Shown in pieces: positions 26,088 to 36,500 of a stretch of 64,000 nt of DNA. This stretch comes from Martinezella lusitana (GTDB taxonomy: Bacteria; Pseudomonadota; Alphaproteobacteria; Rhizobiales; Rhizobiaceae). The stretch covers positions 18,108 through 82,107 of the forward strand of contig NZ_WUEY01000026.1 of assembly GCF_010668395.1 (NCBI RefSeq). Direction: 5' to 3'. A model generated the notes under the pieces. The model saw only the letters and a list, made by a program, of their open reading frames with translations. It made no database searches and had not been told where the DNA came from. The first letter of the stretch is position 1, and every line of letters begins with the position of its first letter. The position numbers and the translations under genes were made by a program.

Positions 26088-28868
26088 TCAGTGGACAGCG
26101 GCAAGTTGCGCACGCGCCGCTCGAAAATCCACGCTTTCGAAACCTTCTGCGAAAAGGGGCATGACGTCGGAAAGAACGGTCGCGGCTTCGAACGTGGCGC
26201 CGGTTTCCGCAAGGACTCGCGCAAGGCTCGTTGCGCATCTGAGCCGCCATGTGTCGTAGCCTTGGCTGGTCGCCAGATTGAGCCCCTGGCGGAAAAATTT
26301 CATCGCCTCCGCTTTATCTCCCGACCTGCGAAGTTCGAGCTCGCCGCAGATCCGCAGCAGTTCGGCATAGCACCAGCCGGGTGTGGTGTTCATGGCGTGG
26401 CGCACCACCCAGTCGATGGCCATCTCGCCGCCCAGCACTGCCGTATACTCGGTCAGCACGCCTCCAATGCCGATCTTTGAAAGCAGCCCGGTGTGGTCAT
26501 TCCTATTTCGAACTATGGCATCGGGCGAGGTCACGTCTTCATAGGCCTCCGCCCAGCGAAGCCAACGATAGAGCGCATGACGGGAAGCGGTCTCCGTCAG
26601 GAGAGCAAGATACGGCGCTGCTGCCGACGGCCCATTTGTAAGGTAGACAAGCGGAAATGCGGCGGTCCCCAGCGCATGACACAATGAAAGCGGATGATTG
26701 GCCACCAGAGCATCATCGACGCAGCGCGATGCGAGAAGGGTTGCCTGGTCCAATTTGCCGGTGAGCCAGAGATGATTGGCAAGGGTAGATCGAAGCGTTA
26801 CCTGGCGTTGATCGAATTGTGAACCGGCATTCTTGATCTGGGGATTGCCGTCTAGGGGATGGAGCGCGGCGGCAATACGGCGTTCGGCCTCCACCCTGTT
26901 TCCCGCATAGTGATTGCTATGTCCCAGGGTTCGGTTTGCCACATGCCGGGCATCTGGGCCCTCCAGCCTGTCGAAGTCCCTTTGCAACGTCAGCGCCTTT
27001 TCATGTTCTCCCCTGAACAGGTAGGCTGCGGAAAGACCCGATATCGCCCGAAGCTCGTCTGCTATGCTACCCGCATCGCGGGCTGCCTTCAGGCTCAGTT
27101 CGAACTGCCCCGTCGTCTCGTCGCCGAGCGGAAAATCGTGGGAATGATGATAGATCGTCGCCAGGGCCGCGTGCATCTTCGCGTCCGCGAGCCTGTCGGG
27201 TGCAGGCGATCTCCGGTTCACTTCCAGCGCCCGTTCGATAAGCGTGCGGTATTCGCCAATCAGCCCTATCGTCATGAACAGCACCGATCCCAATGCCGTC
27301 AACGTTACGCCGATTTGTTCATCTCCGGGGCTTGAGAACGCCCATTCGATCGACTGTCTCACCTCGGGAAGCTTGGAGCCATACTGCTCGAGCCATGTTG
27401 ACGTCACGCCGTCGCTCCAGGCCGCCGCCGCCTCTTCCAGCAGGGAAACGCAGAACTCCGCGTGGCGGCGGTACATGAGCACCGCTTCGCCGTTTTCGTC
27501 GAGTTTTTCCCGGCCAAACTCGCGTATCATGTTAAGCATGCGGCATCGGATGAAGCAGCCCTTGCCCACGGCCGTTATCAGCGACTTGGCGATCAGGCTG
27601 GCCAGGATGGCGCCGATCTCGCGGCCGAGATCGCCTCCGAGCCCTGTCACGTCGCAAGCAGCTTCGACCGTGAAATCTCCCGAAAAAACGGAGAGTCTCC
27701 GGAAAACCACCCCTTCGAAACCCGTTAGCAGGCCATAGCTCCAACTGATGGTATTCCGCAACGTGCGATGCCTCAGTTCGCCGGGCAGGCGAACTTCCCT
27801 CAGCATCGGATAGATGGCTTCAAAACCCTCACCGAACCTGCCTAGGTCCAGATCGCCGGCGCGCGCAGCCGCGAACTCGATCGCAAGAGGTATACCCTCA
27901 AGATTTCGGCATAGTTCGGCAATCGCCTGCGCATTTTCTGCGGAAGGTCGAAACACTTCGCTCTGCGCCGATGCCCTTTCGACAAACAGTTCGACCGCCG
28001 GAAAGCTGAAAATCTCCTCGGCCGTAAGCGGCTCTCCCAAGGGCGGCGTCTTGAGCGGCGGCACGCTTCTGATCAATTCCCCTTCCGCATGAAGAGGCTC
28101 GCGGCTCGTGACGAGAATATCGACGGTCGCCGCACGTTTGCGGACGGCCTCGACAAAGACCCGTACCGCCGGCGCAAGATGCTCGCAATTGTCCAGAATA
28201 AGCAACGACGTGCGGTCTTCGAGGCGGGAAAGAACGCTGTCAATCGGATTGTCCGAGAACGAACTGAGGCGGAGAACCGAGCAAAGCTCTCCGGCTATCT
28301 GGTCGGCCTTCTGCAGCAGGCCGAGATCGACGAAGTGAACGCCATCGGCATAGTTGTCCGAAATCTCGTCAGCGATTGCGAGAGCCATCGTTGTCTTGCC
28401 CACCCCGGCCGGCCCGGAAAGCGTCAGGAGATGAGTGGCGGCCAGCTGGATCGATGCCGCACGGGTAAAAGCCTCGCGTCCGATAACCCGGGTCCTGGGT
28501 GAAATTCGTGGCGGCGGCGCGGGCTGCGCCAACGACGCGCCGGGATCGCGCCGCAACATGGCGTCGGATGCAAGAAGATAGCCTTTTCCGGGAACGTTGA
28601 CGATGAAGCCCCGCTCGCTTTGCTGCTCGCCCAGCGCCTTCCTCAGGGCCGCGATATGAACCCTCAGGGTGCCGACATCCAAGTGCATGCCGGGCCAGAC
28701 CAGCCTTCCGATTTCGGAAAGCGTGACCACGCTTCCCCGCTTGACCGCGAGTGTCGTAAGAACATCGAAGGCGCGGCCACCGACCGGTACCAGCTGGCCG
28801 TTCTTCTCCAGAATCCGCCTTGAGGCGAACAATCTGAACGGTCCGAACGAAAGGTACTCCTCGGTCAT
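26088..28868 (-). CDS. Winged-helix/STAND ATPase/TPR-like regulator
   Basis: 926 residues. Residues 1-101 are an OmpR/CadC-like winged helix (FGPFRLFASRRILEKNG, GRAFDVLTTLAVKRGSVVTL, HIAALRKALG, VPGKGYLLAS). The ATPase has Walker A GPAGVGKT (152-159), Walker B SLLILDNCEHL (221-231), TSREPLHAEGE and GIPLAIEFAAARAGDLDL. The remaining ~450 residues are helical with repeated A-x-x-x-Y/A patterns, as in TPR-like sensor regions (AAYLFRGEHEKALTLQRDF and others). The domain order is that of signal-transducing STAND proteins. It is divergent from the fourth array member with 359 bases between starts and leads the leftward run ABM, STAND, STAND, AraC. Confidence 0.88.
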   Translation of the reverse strand: MTEEYLSFGPFRLFASRRILEKNGQLVPVGGRAFDVLTTLAVKRGSVVTLSEIGRLVWPGMHLDVGTLRVHIAALRKALGEQQSERGFIVNVPGKGYLLASDAMLRRDPGASLAQPAPPPRISPRTRVIGREAFTRAASIQLAATHLLTLSGPAGVGKTTMALAIADEISDNYADGVHFVDLGLLQKADQIAGELCSVLRLSSFSDNPIDSVLSRLEDRTSLLILDNCEHLAPAVRVFVEAVRKRAATVDILVTSREPLHAEGELIRSVPPLKTPPLGEPLTAEEIFSFPAVELFVERASAQSEVFRPSAENAQAIAELCRNLEGIPLAIEFAAARAGDLDLGRFGEGFEAIYPMLREVRLPGELRHRTLRNTISWSYGLLTGFEGVVFRRLSVFSGDFTVEAACDVTGLGGDLGREIGAILASLIAKSLITAVGKGCFIRCRMLNMIREFGREKLDENGEAVLMYRRHAEFCVSLLEEAAAAWSDGVTSTWLEQYGSKLPEVRQSIEWAFSSPGDEQIGVTLTALGSVLFMTIGLIGEYRTLIERALEVNRRSPAPDRLADAKMHAALATIYHHSHDFPLGDETTGQFELSLKAARDAGSIADELRAISGLSAAYLFRGEHEKALTLQRDFDRLEGPDARHVANRTLGHSNHYAGNRVEAERRIAAALHPLDGNPQIKNAGSQFDQRQVTLRSTLANHLWLTGKLDQATLLASRCVDDALVANHPLSLCHALGTAAFPLVYLTNGPSAAAPYLALLTETASRHALYRWLRWAEAYEDVTSPDAIVRNRNDHTGLLSKIGIGGVLTEYTAVLGGEMAIDWVVRHAMNTTPGWCYAELLRICGELELRRSGDKAEAMKFFRQGLNLATSQGYDTWRLRCATSLARVLAETGATFEAATVLSDVMPLFAEGFESVDFRAARAQLAAVH

Positions 28869-29227
28869 CTAGGTCACCGTCATCTCCAATGCGTCCGCCG
28901 GCTTTGGTCGCGAGATCGAAATGCCAAAGCCAGCCACCCAAAAAGGCCTGCGGACGCGACGATCGCAGCCATCGGGCGCTCTCTCGAACGGTGTCGTCCG
29001 CCATGCGCCTTCCCCGCCGCGACGACCGCGTTTTCAGGCCATCACATATTGATGCGAAGTCGGCTCCGGGCGAAATAAATAGCTGTAAATTTTCTCTTTT
29101 CACTGCAAAGATTGCCAGTAAATGCCGGGTAGACCGCTGGATTGGCGAGCGGAGAGTATGGTCTGGAAAGGCTTTGCAAGTTAGGACGTGCACTTGTCCC
29201 AATGCGTTCGTCTTTTAGGAGAGTTTA
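28869..29227. other. Divergent promoter region of two regulator genes
   Basis: 359 bases between the starts of the two largest winged-helix/STAND genes. It includes an AT-rich segment near 29070-29130 (AAATAAATAGCTGTAAATT and following) that is the best candidate for promoters and regulator binding. The right end has the ribosome site AGGAGAG (29217-29223) for the GTG start at 29228. No gene supported. Confidence 0.55.
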
Positions 29228-32089
29228 GTGCCGGGAACTCAGAATATACCTCGCACGGCGATGCTAAAATTCGGTCCCTTCAAGCTTCTGCCGATGCAGA
29301 GATTGCTCATAAAAGACGACATGCCGGTCAGGATCAGCCCGCGTGCGTTCGATATACTGACAATGCTCACCGAGCGTAGCGGCCAGATCGTTGACAAGCA
29401 GGAACTCTTGAAAAATGCCTGGCCGAAGACACTGGTCGGCGAGGCGAACCTGCGTGTCTACGTGGCGGAGTTGCGCAAGCTCCTTGCGGCGGCCGGCATC
29501 GAAGACGCCATCGGAAACGTCGTCGGCCGAGGCTACCAATTCAAGGCTCCCGTCGAAGAAGCCGCGGAAGCAGCCACCTTCCTCGCCAACGGATCGGAAG
29601 GCATCGGCCTTCCGGTTGCCCTGTCAAGGATGTTCGGGCGCGCGGACGTTGTCGACACTCTCTCGGCCCGTGTGTCGCGGCATCGTCTTGTGACGATTTC
29701 CGGCGCCGGCGGCATTGGCAAGACCACCGTGGCGATCGCCGCAGCGACCTCGCTTGCAAGTTCCTATCGGGACGGCGGCCGGTTCATCGACTTGACGCCG
29801 GTTTCCAACGCCAGCCATGTCCCGGCCACCGTCGCATCGGCGGTCGGGATCGTCGCTCTCTCGCGCGATCCTGTCCATGACCTTCTTGCCCACCTCAAGA
29901 ACAAGCATCTGTTGATCCTGTTGGACAATTGCGAGCATGTCGTCGAGATTGCCGCCAAGCTTGCGGAGGAAATATTGAAGGCGGCCCCGATGGTGAGGAT
30001 CATCGCGACGAGCCGCGAGCCTCTCAATGCCGAAGGCGAAGTCATCCTGCGTCTGTCGCCTCTGCAGGCACCGCCAGTCGGGGACATGTTGACCGCGGCC
30101 GAAGCACTCGCCTTCCCATCGGTCCAGCTGTTTGCCGAACGGGCGGCCGCTTCGCTCGACAATTACCGGCTGACCGACGCGGAGGCACCGGTCGTCGCCG
30201 ACATATGCAGGAGACTTGATGGCCTCCCGCTCGCCATCCAGCTCGCGGCAAGCCGTGTCGATGCGTTCGGGGTGTTCGGTCTCTTCAAGCTGCTCGACGA
30301 CAAATTCAAATTGATGATGCAGGGCGCCCGTACCGCCGTTCCACGGCATCGGACACTCGGCGCCACGCTCGACTGGAGCTATGGCGCGCTTGCCGAGACG
30401 GAAAAGGCGGTGCTGCGCAGGGTTAGCCTTTTCGCGGGTCACTTTACGCTGAGAGCCGCGATCGCCGTGGCATCGGGTCCGGATATCGGCCAGTCCATAT
30501 TGGTGGATGATATCGCCCACCTCGTCAGGAAATCTCTGATCGTCGCCGAATTCGGGCATGCGAACGCAAGATATCGTCTGCTTAGCACCACGCGGGCATA
30601 TGCTCAGGAGAGATTGGCCGAAAGTGAGGAGGTCAATCAGTTCTCCCTGCGCCATGCCGAGTATCTTCGACAGATAACGGACCAGGTCGTAGCAGAACAG
30701 GGACCCAGGTCCGGGCAGGAATGGCTCCTTGCCTATGCCGACCATATAGAGGACATCCGTCTGGCTCTGAATTGGGCTTTCTCTCCCGGCGGCGCTGCCG
30801 AAGCTGGCGTGGCTCTGACCATTTCTGCCATCCCTCTATGGATCGATCTATCCCTGAACGAGGAGTGCCGCCTTTGGGCCGAAGCCGCGCTTTCCAGGCT
30901 CGACCCACACGGCGATCGGGATTCGAACGAAAAGCTGCGGCTTTTTTCGGCCGTTGGAGGCGCGTCCCTCTATACGCGCGGTTCGGCGCCGGAACTGACC
31001 GCCGCGTGGACGTCCGTGCTGAAGATCGCCGAACGAATCGGAGAGGACGACTACCGATTGAGAGCGATGTGGGGACTGTGGTCAGACCGAATAAACCATG
31101 GGGAGAACCGGGCTGCGCTCGACTATGCCAACCGGTTCGCAAGAAGCGCGGCAAGCTGCGGAGACCCTGCCGCCTCGGCGCTGGCTGATAGACTGCTGGG
31201 ATATTCCTTTCATCTTCTGGGCGAACAGGACCTGGCCAGAAAGCATACCGAGCTCATGCTGGCGCACTATACCGCGCCCCCGGATCGCTCGCATATCGTG
31301 CGCTTTCAATTCGATCAGCAGGTAATGGCGAACATCGCTCTGGCCAGCATAATGTGGCTGCAGGGATGTCCGGACAAGGCGGTCTCCATTGTCGAAGCGA
31401 ACGTCGACAAGGCAAAGGACGTCGGACATGCGCTCTCTCTGACATATGTTCTGGTTCAATCGGCGGTCCCTGTTTCTCTCCTTGCGGGTGATCTCGAAGC
31501 GGCGGAACGCTACGTCGGCATGCTTGCCCGTCAGCCGGTGCGGCACGCCGCCGAACCATGGGCGCGATGGACCCGATGTCTCAAAGGGGTGCTGCTTATG
31601 AGACAAGGCGCGTTGCAGGACGGGCTGGACGTTCTAGGGAGCGCACTCGAAACGTTTCCCGAGCACTCCTTTCATATGCGCTACATCGGCTTTCTGGGAG
31701 AACTCGCGATGGGGCTTGCCCGCGCGGGAAAAGTCGAGGAAGGCAATGCGGTCGCAGACCGAGCGATTTCCGCAGCACTGCAGACCCAGGAACTTTGGAT
31801 CCTTCCGGAATTGCTCAGGATCAAGGGAGAGATCCTCGCCATTCAGATCGAGAGCCCGGCAATTGCCGCCATCGAGGAGCTGTTTTCCGAAGCGCTGAGC
31901 CTGGCCGGACGGCAGAACGCCTTGTCGTGGCAGCTGAGGGCGGCAAGCAGCACCGCCCGGTTTTGGCAACGCCTCGGCCGGTTTCACGAGGCCCGCGACC
32001 TGCTGGAGCCAATCTACGCCAGATTTACCGAAGGCTTCCTCACCGGCGACCTGAGAGAGGCTCAGACGCTCCTCGCAAATCGAGGCTGA
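29228..32089 (+). CDS. Winged-helix/STAND ATPase/TPR-like regulator
   Basis: 953 residues from a GTG at 29228 that has AGGAGAG at ideal spacing; an ATG at 29261 lacks such a site. Winged helix about residues 12-108 (LKFGPFKLLPMQRLLIKDD, RAFDILTMLTERSGQIVD, LRVYVAELRKLL, GRGYQFKAPV). ATPase: Walker A GAGGIGKT (159-166), Walker B HLLILLDNCEHV (227-238), TSREPLNAEGE and GLPLAIQLAASRVDAFGV. A long helical C-terminus of TPR-like character follows. It lies 309 bases upstream of the RND efflux operon in the same direction and is its nearest candidate regulator. Fourth member of the array. Confidence 0.88.
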   Translation: MPGTQNIPRTAMLKFGPFKLLPMQRLLIKDDMPVRISPRAFDILTMLTERSGQIVDKQELLKNAWPKTLVGEANLRVYVAELRKLLAAAGIEDAIGNVVGRGYQFKAPVEEAAEAATFLANGSEGIGLPVALSRMFGRADVVDTLSARVSRHRLVTISGAGGIGKTTVAIAAATSLASSYRDGGRFIDLTPVSNASHVPATVASAVGIVALSRDPVHDLLAHLKNKHLLILLDNCEHVVEIAAKLAEEILKAAPMVRIIATSREPLNAEGEVILRLSPLQAPPVGDMLTAAEALAFPSVQLFAERAAASLDNYRLTDAEAPVVADICRRLDGLPLAIQLAASRVDAFGVFGLFKLLDDKFKLMMQGARTAVPRHRTLGATLDWSYGALAETEKAVLRRVSLFAGHFTLRAAIAVASGPDIGQSILVDDIAHLVRKSLIVAEFGHANARYRLLSTTRAYAQERLAESEEVNQFSLRHAEYLRQITDQVVAEQGPRSGQEWLLAYADHIEDIRLALNWAFSPGGAAEAGVALTISAIPLWIDLSLNEECRLWAEAALSRLDPHGDRDSNEKLRLFSAVGGASLYTRGSAPELTAAWTSVLKIAERIGEDDYRLRAMWGLWSDRINHGENRAALDYANRFARSAASCGDPAASALADRLLGYSFHLLGEQDLARKHTELMLAHYTAPPDRSHIVRFQFDQQVMANIALASIMWLQGCPDKAVSIVEANVDKAKDVGHALSLTYVLVQSAVPVSLLAGDLEAAERYVGMLARQPVRHAAEPWARWTRCLKGVLLMRQGALQDGLDVLGSALETFPEHSFHMRYIGFLGELAMGLARAGKVEEGNAVADRAISAALQTQELWILPELLRIKGEILAIQIESPAIAAIEELFSEALSLAGRQNALSWQLRAASSTARFWQRLGRFHEARDLLEPIYARFTEGFLTGDLREAQTLLANRG

Positions 32090-32398
32090 GACCGCCCAAT
32101 TTCGACGGATTTACACAGTGGCGCTTGTCGATCGGCGATGTATTCGCCTCGCCTTCGTCATCACCCGGCGGCGGCAGGGCGTTCCGAACGAGTGGACTGG
32201 AAAACGGTGCACTTGTTCGATCAGGATTCTTCTAAAAGGCTGATTTTCGACAATAGCCCGCCCGTCACCCGACTAGGGTTTCCCTATCAGGAAACCGCGA
32301 GCCTTCGACGGCCGCATCGTCAGGGGCTCGGCAATGCCATTGATACGCTTTGACAGCGTCGAGGTGCGCTTGCCCGACCAGATCCGGAGGCTACTCCA
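32090..32398. other. Upstream region of the RND efflux operon
   Basis: 309 bases between the winged-helix/STAND gene and the efflux operon. No gene. It contains the inverted repeat at 32277-32296 and, near the right end, GGAGG (32387-32391) as ribosome site for the adaptor gene. Confidence 0.55.
32277..32296. promoter_or_regulatory. Inverted repeat GGTTTCC-N6-GGAAACC
   Basis: Exact 7-bp arms (32277-32283 and 32290-32296) with the 6-base spacer CTATCA, about 103 bases before the efflux adaptor start. The segment TTTCCCT then CAGG then AAA is also found upstream of the SDR gene at 13240. It is a likely binding site for a dimeric repressor or activator of the efflux operon. Confidence 0.5.
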
Positions 32399-33586
32399 AT
32401 GCGCATAACCGACCATCACGGCCGTCTTGTCGCTTTTCTCTTACTCCTCGCGGCCAGCACCGCGTCCGCGCAGCAGTCTCCACCCCCGCCGCAGGTCTCG
32501 GTGGCAAAGCCGCTCCTGCGCGACGTCACCGACACCGACGACTTCATCGGGCGCTTCCAGGCGTCGGAGCAGGTCAGCGTGCGTTCGCGTGTCGGGGGAT
32601 ATCTCCAGAATATCGACTTCAAGGACGGCCAGCTCGTCAAGGCCGGCGACCAATTGTTCCAGATCGACCAGCGGCCGTTCGACACGGCGCTCAACGAGGC
32701 GAACGCAACCCTTGCCGTCGCAAATTCCACGCTGACCTACGCCAAGTCGGAGTTCGAGCGCGTGGACTCGCTTGTAAAGTCCGGGAGCCAGTCCGTATCG
32801 ACGCTCGACGACCGCCGTCGCGAGCTTCAGTCCGCCGAGGCCAACGTGGAAGGTGCGCAGGCGAGCGTCGAACGCGCGAAACTCGATCTCATCTACAGCA
32901 ACATTACGGCTCCGCTGAGCGGACGCATCGACAGGCATCTCATATCGGCTGGAAACCTCGTGCAGGCCGACCAGACCGTTCTGACCACCATCGTCGCCAT
33001 GGACCCGATCGACTTCTACTTCGACGTCGACGAGCGGCGATTGCTGAACTACGCGGAGACCGCCAGGAAGCAGGGCAACGTCCTGCAGGACGGCGGCGGG
33101 AGCCTCCCTGTCACGGTGACGCTTGCGGATCGCGACCATACCAAGGTCAAGGGTGTCGTCGACTTCGCCGAAAACACGGTGGATCCCGAGTCCGGAACGC
33201 TGCGTGTCCGCGCCCGTTTCGCCAACCCGAATTTCCTTCTTCAGCCCGGCCTCTTCGGACGGGTGGCGATCGAGGGCTCGAACGCCTACCAGGCCGTGCT
33301 GATACCCGACGAGGCTATCGCGTCCGACCAGAACGAGCGGGTCGTCTATGTCGTTGGGGAAGACGGTACGGTATCGACGAAGTCGGTACGGCCGGGGCCG
33401 AAACTCTATGGCTACCGCGTCATCAGAAGCGGTCTGACCGGCGGCGAGACGATCGTCGTGAAAGGCGTCGTCCGGGTCCGTCCAGGCGGCAAGGTAACGC
33501 CTGTCACCGTGCAGCTTCCGCCCGAGAACAATGATGCGCCGGCTTCGAGCCAGGAAGCGGCCGCCGCCGTGGAGCCATCGAAATGA
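32399..33586 (+). CDS. RND efflux periplasmic adaptor subunit (AcrA/MexE type)
   Basis: 395 residues. A Sec signal (LVAFLLLLAASTASAQQ) has no lipobox Cys, so the protein is probably soluble in the periplasm or held by the complex. The adaptor plan is clear: FIGRFQASEQVSVRSRVGGYLQNI (first half of the lipoyl domain), a coiled-coil hairpin about residues 95-165, LIYSNITAPLSGRIDRHLIS (second half) and beta-barrel parts FAENTVDPESGTLRVRARF. It links the inner-membrane RND pump to an outer-membrane channel. Its stop overlaps the transporter start (ATGA). Confidence 0.95.
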   Translation: MRITDHHGRLVAFLLLLAASTASAQQSPPPPQVSVAKPLLRDVTDTDDFIGRFQASEQVSVRSRVGGYLQNIDFKDGQLVKAGDQLFQIDQRPFDTALNEANATLAVANSTLTYAKSEFERVDSLVKSGSQSVSTLDDRRRELQSAEANVEGAQASVERAKLDLIYSNITAPLSGRIDRHLISAGNLVQADQTVLTTIVAMDPIDFYFDVDERRLLNYAETARKQGNVLQDGGGSLPVTVTLADRDHTKVKGVVDFAENTVDPESGTLRVRARFANPNFLLQPGLFGRVAIEGSNAYQAVLIPDEAIASDQNERVVYVVGEDGTVSTKSVRPGPKLYGYRVIRSGLTGGETIVVKGVVRVRPGGKVTPVTVQLPPENNDAPASSQEAAAAVEPSK

Positions 33587-36500
33587 GGTTCGCACACTTT
33601 TTCATCGACCGCCCGATTTTCGCATCGGTCATATCCGTGGTTCTGATGATCGTCGGCACCATCGCCTATCTCCAGCTGCCGATCTCGCAGTATCCGGACA
33701 TCGCGCCGCCGACGATCGTGGTAAAGACGTCCTATCCGGGGGCCGATCCGCAGACCATCGCAGATACGGTCTCGACCCCCATCGAGCAGGAAGTGAACGG
33801 CGTCGAGGACATGCTCTACATGTCGTCCTACTCGAGCGCCGACGGCGCGATGTCGCTGACGATCACATTCAAGCTCGGCACCGACCTCGACAAGGCACAG
33901 GTCCTCGTCCAGAACCGTGTTGCGATCGCCCTGCCACGCCTGCCCGACGAAGTGCAACGGCTTGGCGTGACCACGCAGAAGAGCTCGCCCGACCTGATGA
34001 TGGTGATCCATATCCTCTCGCCATCCGGCAGGTACGACCAGCTTTATACCTCGAACTACGCCCGCAACCGCATCCGCGACACGCTGGTCCGCCTGCAGGG
34101 CGTCGGCGATGTCCAGATATTCGGCGAACGCCAGTATGCCATGCGCATCTGGCTCGATCCGGAGAAACTCGCCTCGTACAACATGACGGCAAGCGACGTC
34201 GTCGGCGCGCTTCGCGACCAGAACGTCCAGGTTTCGGGCGGCTCCATCGGCGGTCCGCCGGCCGGCACCGATAGCTCGTTTCAATATGTCGTCAGGACCG
34301 ACGGACGCTTCTCCGATCCCAGGCAGTTCCGCTACGTGATCGTCAAGTCCACGTCGGCCGGACGGCTGGTGAAGCTCGAGGACGTCGCCCGCGTCGAACT
34401 TGGCGCCCAGGACTACGTCACGAACAGCTACCTGAACAACCAGCCGGCCGTCGCCCTCGGCATCTTCGCGCGGCCGGGCACGAACGCGCTCGAGACCGCC
34501 GCCCAGATCCGGCAGATCATGACGGACGTTTCCAAGGACTTCCCGCCGGGGCTTGAATACCGGGTCGTGTACGACACGACCGCTTTCGTCTCGGAATCGA
34601 TCACCGAAGTCTATCACACCATCGGCGAGGCCGCCGTTCTCGTTGCGATCGTCGTTCTGGTCTTTCTCCAGTCCTGGAGAACTGCAATCATTCCGATCGT
34701 CGCGATCCCCGTATCGCTGGTCGGCACCTTTGCGTTCCTGGCCGCATTCGGAATGTCGCTGAACATGCTGACCCTTTTCGGTCTCGTGCTCGCGATTGGT
34801 ATCGTGGTCGACGACGCGATCGTGGTCGTGGAGAACGTGGAGCGAAACCTTGCCAAGGGCATGGGTCCGCGACGGGCCGCGCACACGACCATGGACGAAG
34901 TCGGGACGGCCGTCGTCGCCATTTCCCTCGTGCTGGTGGCGGTCTTCGTACCGACTGCGTTCATTCCCGGCATCGCGGGACAGTTCTACAAACAATTCGC
35001 GGTGACGATCGCGATCGCGACCGTGATCTCCGCGGTAAACTCGCTTACCCTCTCTCCGGCTCTCGCAGCCCTGGTTCTGAAGCGGCATTCGAACGTCGAG
35101 CACCATCGCAGCCTCTTCTCGCGGATCGGCCATGGCATCTCGGGCGGTTTCAACCGCGGCTTCGACGCGATGAGCCGCGGCTATTCGGTGCTCGTACGCC
35201 TCATCGTCCAGTCCTGGATCGGGCGCGGCTGCGCGCTCGCCGTCTTTCTGCTCCTCCTGGGTGCAACGTGGTTCGTAAGCACGCAGGTTCCGAGCGGCTT
35301 CATTCCGGTGATGGACCAGGGCTACGCGATCATTGTCGTTCAGCTGCCCGATGGCGCATCGCTCGACCGTACCGACGCGGTCGTGAAGCAGGTCGCAGAG
35401 ATCGCGAGGAAGACCCCCGGCGTCGGCAATGCCGTCGAATTCGCCGGCTTCAGTGGCGCCACCTTCACCAATGCATCGAACGCCGGCGTGGTCTTCACGC
35501 CGTTCCAGCCTTTCGAGGAACGGCTGAAGTCCGGCGAAACCGCCAATTCGATCATCGCGAACCTCTACAAGAACCTTCAGAGCGTCGATGAAGCCTTCAT
35601 CATCGCCATACCGCCGCCGCCTGTACGGGGCATCGGCAATTCGGGCGGCTTCAAGATGCAGGTCATGGATCTCGAGAACGCCGACATGACCCGCGTCCTC
35701 GGCCTGACCCGGCAGCTGATGGCTGCCGCCAACCAGACGCCTGGCCTGAACGGCGTGTTCACGACCTTTTCGGAATCAGGCCCGGAATTCTACCTGGATA
35801 TAGACCGCGACAAGGCGCAATTCCTGAACGTGCCGATCCCGAACATCTTTGACACGCTCTCGAGCAACCTGGGCATCTCCTACGTGAACGACTTCAACGC
35901 CTTCGGGCGCGTCTACCAGGTGCGCGCCCAGGCCGACAAGCAGTTCAGAATGGAGCGCGACGACATGCTCGATCTGAAGGTGCGATCGGCCACCGGCGCG
36001 CTTGTCCCGCTGGGCACGCTTGCCGATATCCGCGAGACCAGCGGACCGCCGCTTGTCCAGCGCTACAACATGTACGTCTCCGTCCCGCTCCAGGGAAACG
36101 CCACGCCGGGGACTTCCACGGGCGACGCCATCAAGACGATGGAAGGACTGGCCACAAGGATCCTTCCGCCCGGCACCACGTTCGAGTGGACCGATCTGTC
36201 CTATCAGGAAACGCATGTCGGTGGCAGCGCGACCTGGATCTTCGTGCTCTCCGTGGTGTTTGTGTTCCTCGCACTCTCGGCCCAGTATGAGAGCTGGATA
36301 TTGCCGCTCGCGATTATTCTGATCGTTCCTCTCGCAGTCCTGGGCGCGTTGCTCGGCGTCTACGTCCGTGGGATGGACAACAACGTCCTGACCCAGATCG
36401 GCTTCGTGGTCCTGATCGGCCTGGCGGCCAAGAACGCAATCCTCATCGTGGAGTTCGCCCGGCAGGCCCAGGAGGACGGAAAGACCGCGGTGGAGGCGGC

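Noticed and set aside
33412..35133. 573-residue minus-strand open frame inside the RND genes
   Set aside because: The product is dominated by Asp, Arg, His and Glu, typical for the complement of GC-rich codons of the efflux genes. No recognisable domain.
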